A stretch of DNA of 64,000 nt, taken from positions 5,037,803-5,101,802 of the forward strand of contig NC_081332.1 in the NCBI RefSeq assembly GCF_022539665.2, given 5' to 3'. Below, piece after piece: positions 63,129 through 64,000 of the stretch (within the stretch, counting starts at the first letter, position 1; each line of letters opens with the position of its first letter). Source of the DNA: Daphnia carinata. Taxonomy: Eukaryota; Arthropoda; Branchiopoda; Diplostraca; Daphniidae. The notes below the pieces were generated by a model. That model ran no database searches, was not told the origin of the DNA, and saw nothing but the letters and a program-made list of their open reading frames with translations. Both the position numbers and the translations under genes were made by a program.

Positions 63129-64000
63129 GGTTTCAAGTCGTAAACAAATCGAAATGCATGTCGCCTACGTGCAACAGTTCGGATAGAAAATGGCTGCATG
63201 AAAAAAGATGCAAACAAAGGTGACTGGAAACGTCAACATAAGAGTTGACATTAGACTCGTATCAACAACGACTAACGATATGGCGATCGATTTAACATAC
63301 GCGCAGTTCTGACTGCCTTTATACGCAACACGTTTAACGCAAAGAACGTGTCTGAGTTTAAACACTAGAGACAGGTTAATAGAATTCTTTGTAAAAAGGG
63401 AGAACATCAACAAGGCAAACAACATGCGGCAAATTGCAAAAAAATCGATTTGCAAAAAGAAAACTGAACTTAATTGTTACTTTAAGACAAATCGATGAGA
63501 TTCATCAAATTTTTTGAGGTGTCTAATCTGCTGTAAAAGAAACACCTCCAGTAACGATCGTGGGAAACTGCGAGAGAACAAAATTTCTCAGGGTTCATCA
63601 AAGACAATGAAAAAAAAAATGCTTTTAAACACATAAAAAGATATGCGCCTATCGTCCCATCAATTAGAGGTGGGTAGTGCTAGCCGTACATTTCCAAGAA
63701 TCATTTAAGCCTACTTAAGGCACACTTCAAACCAATTGTCTCAACAGGTATAGGAGAACACTAATTGATGGGCGCAAATACTTGTAAATGTGGGCTTTAC
63801 CCCACTTTTAAAAAGGACTTAAAAGGGAAACTCATTTGTTACTGTACAACAAGAAAAAAACTAAACTAGTGAGCTGAAAACCAGATCAACCGCCACACAT
63901 TCATTCAAAGACGAAAATGGATATGCACTGGTAACCTTATTACATACACACCCACATTTTCAGCCGTACCGAAATGCAGGTTTTTGGGGGGCGACTTCTT
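63129..64000. other. Right end of the window
   Basis: AT-rich DNA. A 96-codon minus-strand frame at 63165-63455 is hydrophobic but has no family signature. I see nothing else. Confidence 0.3.

Noticed and set aside
63165-63455. 96-codon hydrophobic minus-strand frame
   Set aside because: Hydrophobic composition from AT-rich DNA; no signature.

Overview
This is a eukaryotic nuclear window. Introns are mostly 50-80 bp with GT-AG ends, intergenic DNA is AT-rich with homopolymer runs, and there are no operons or ribosome binding sites. Gene content (a Hopscotch-type JAK, a tandem pair of Psc/Su(z)2-type Polycomb RING genes, sphingomyelin synthase, CCBE1) and intron size fit an arthropod, most likely a Daphnia-like crustacean; the species is an inference. 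All coding models were spliced by hand from splice signals, reading phase and family knowledge, and exon joints were checked to keep frame.

Layout. 0.7-14 kb is a dense block of housekeeping genes on both strands: GNB1L(-), prefoldin 3/VBP1(+), MYCBP(-), mitochondrial glutamate dehydrogenase(-), an SDR of the DHRS11 type(-), an unrecognised WD40 protein with a C-terminal CaaX-like end(+), and a small four-helix membrane protein(-). 14.2-17.3 kb is methylmalonyl-CoA mutase(+). 17.3-29.6 kb holds two tandem PCGF/Psc-type RING-RAWUL genes(+) set in 3-4 kb of non-coding, probably regulatory, DNA. 31.5-35.8 kb is a full JAK kinase(+) and 40.3-42.1 kb sphingomyelin synthase(+). 43.5-48.6 kb is a large near-perfect inverted repeat (arms about 2.2-2.3 kb, spacer about 0.57 kb) carrying decayed copies of an intron-bearing gene and tRNA-like sequences in the spacer. 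49.4-50.9 kb is EIPR1(+), 54.5-56.3 kb a TMEM221-like membrane protein(+), 57.0-58.9 kb CCBE1(+). 59.9-61.4 kb holds two tandem genes for a small secreted/membrane protein family I do not recognise, and 62.6-63.1 kb a small basic protein gene downstream of a perfect RFX X-box.

Most genes are functionally unrelated neighbours. The meaningful pairings are the PCGF tandem pair (shared intron positions, shared ALDLS motif), the novel tandem pair, and several head-to-head promoters. The most unusual structures are the 5-kb palindrome with its tRNA-like core and the novel tandem family.
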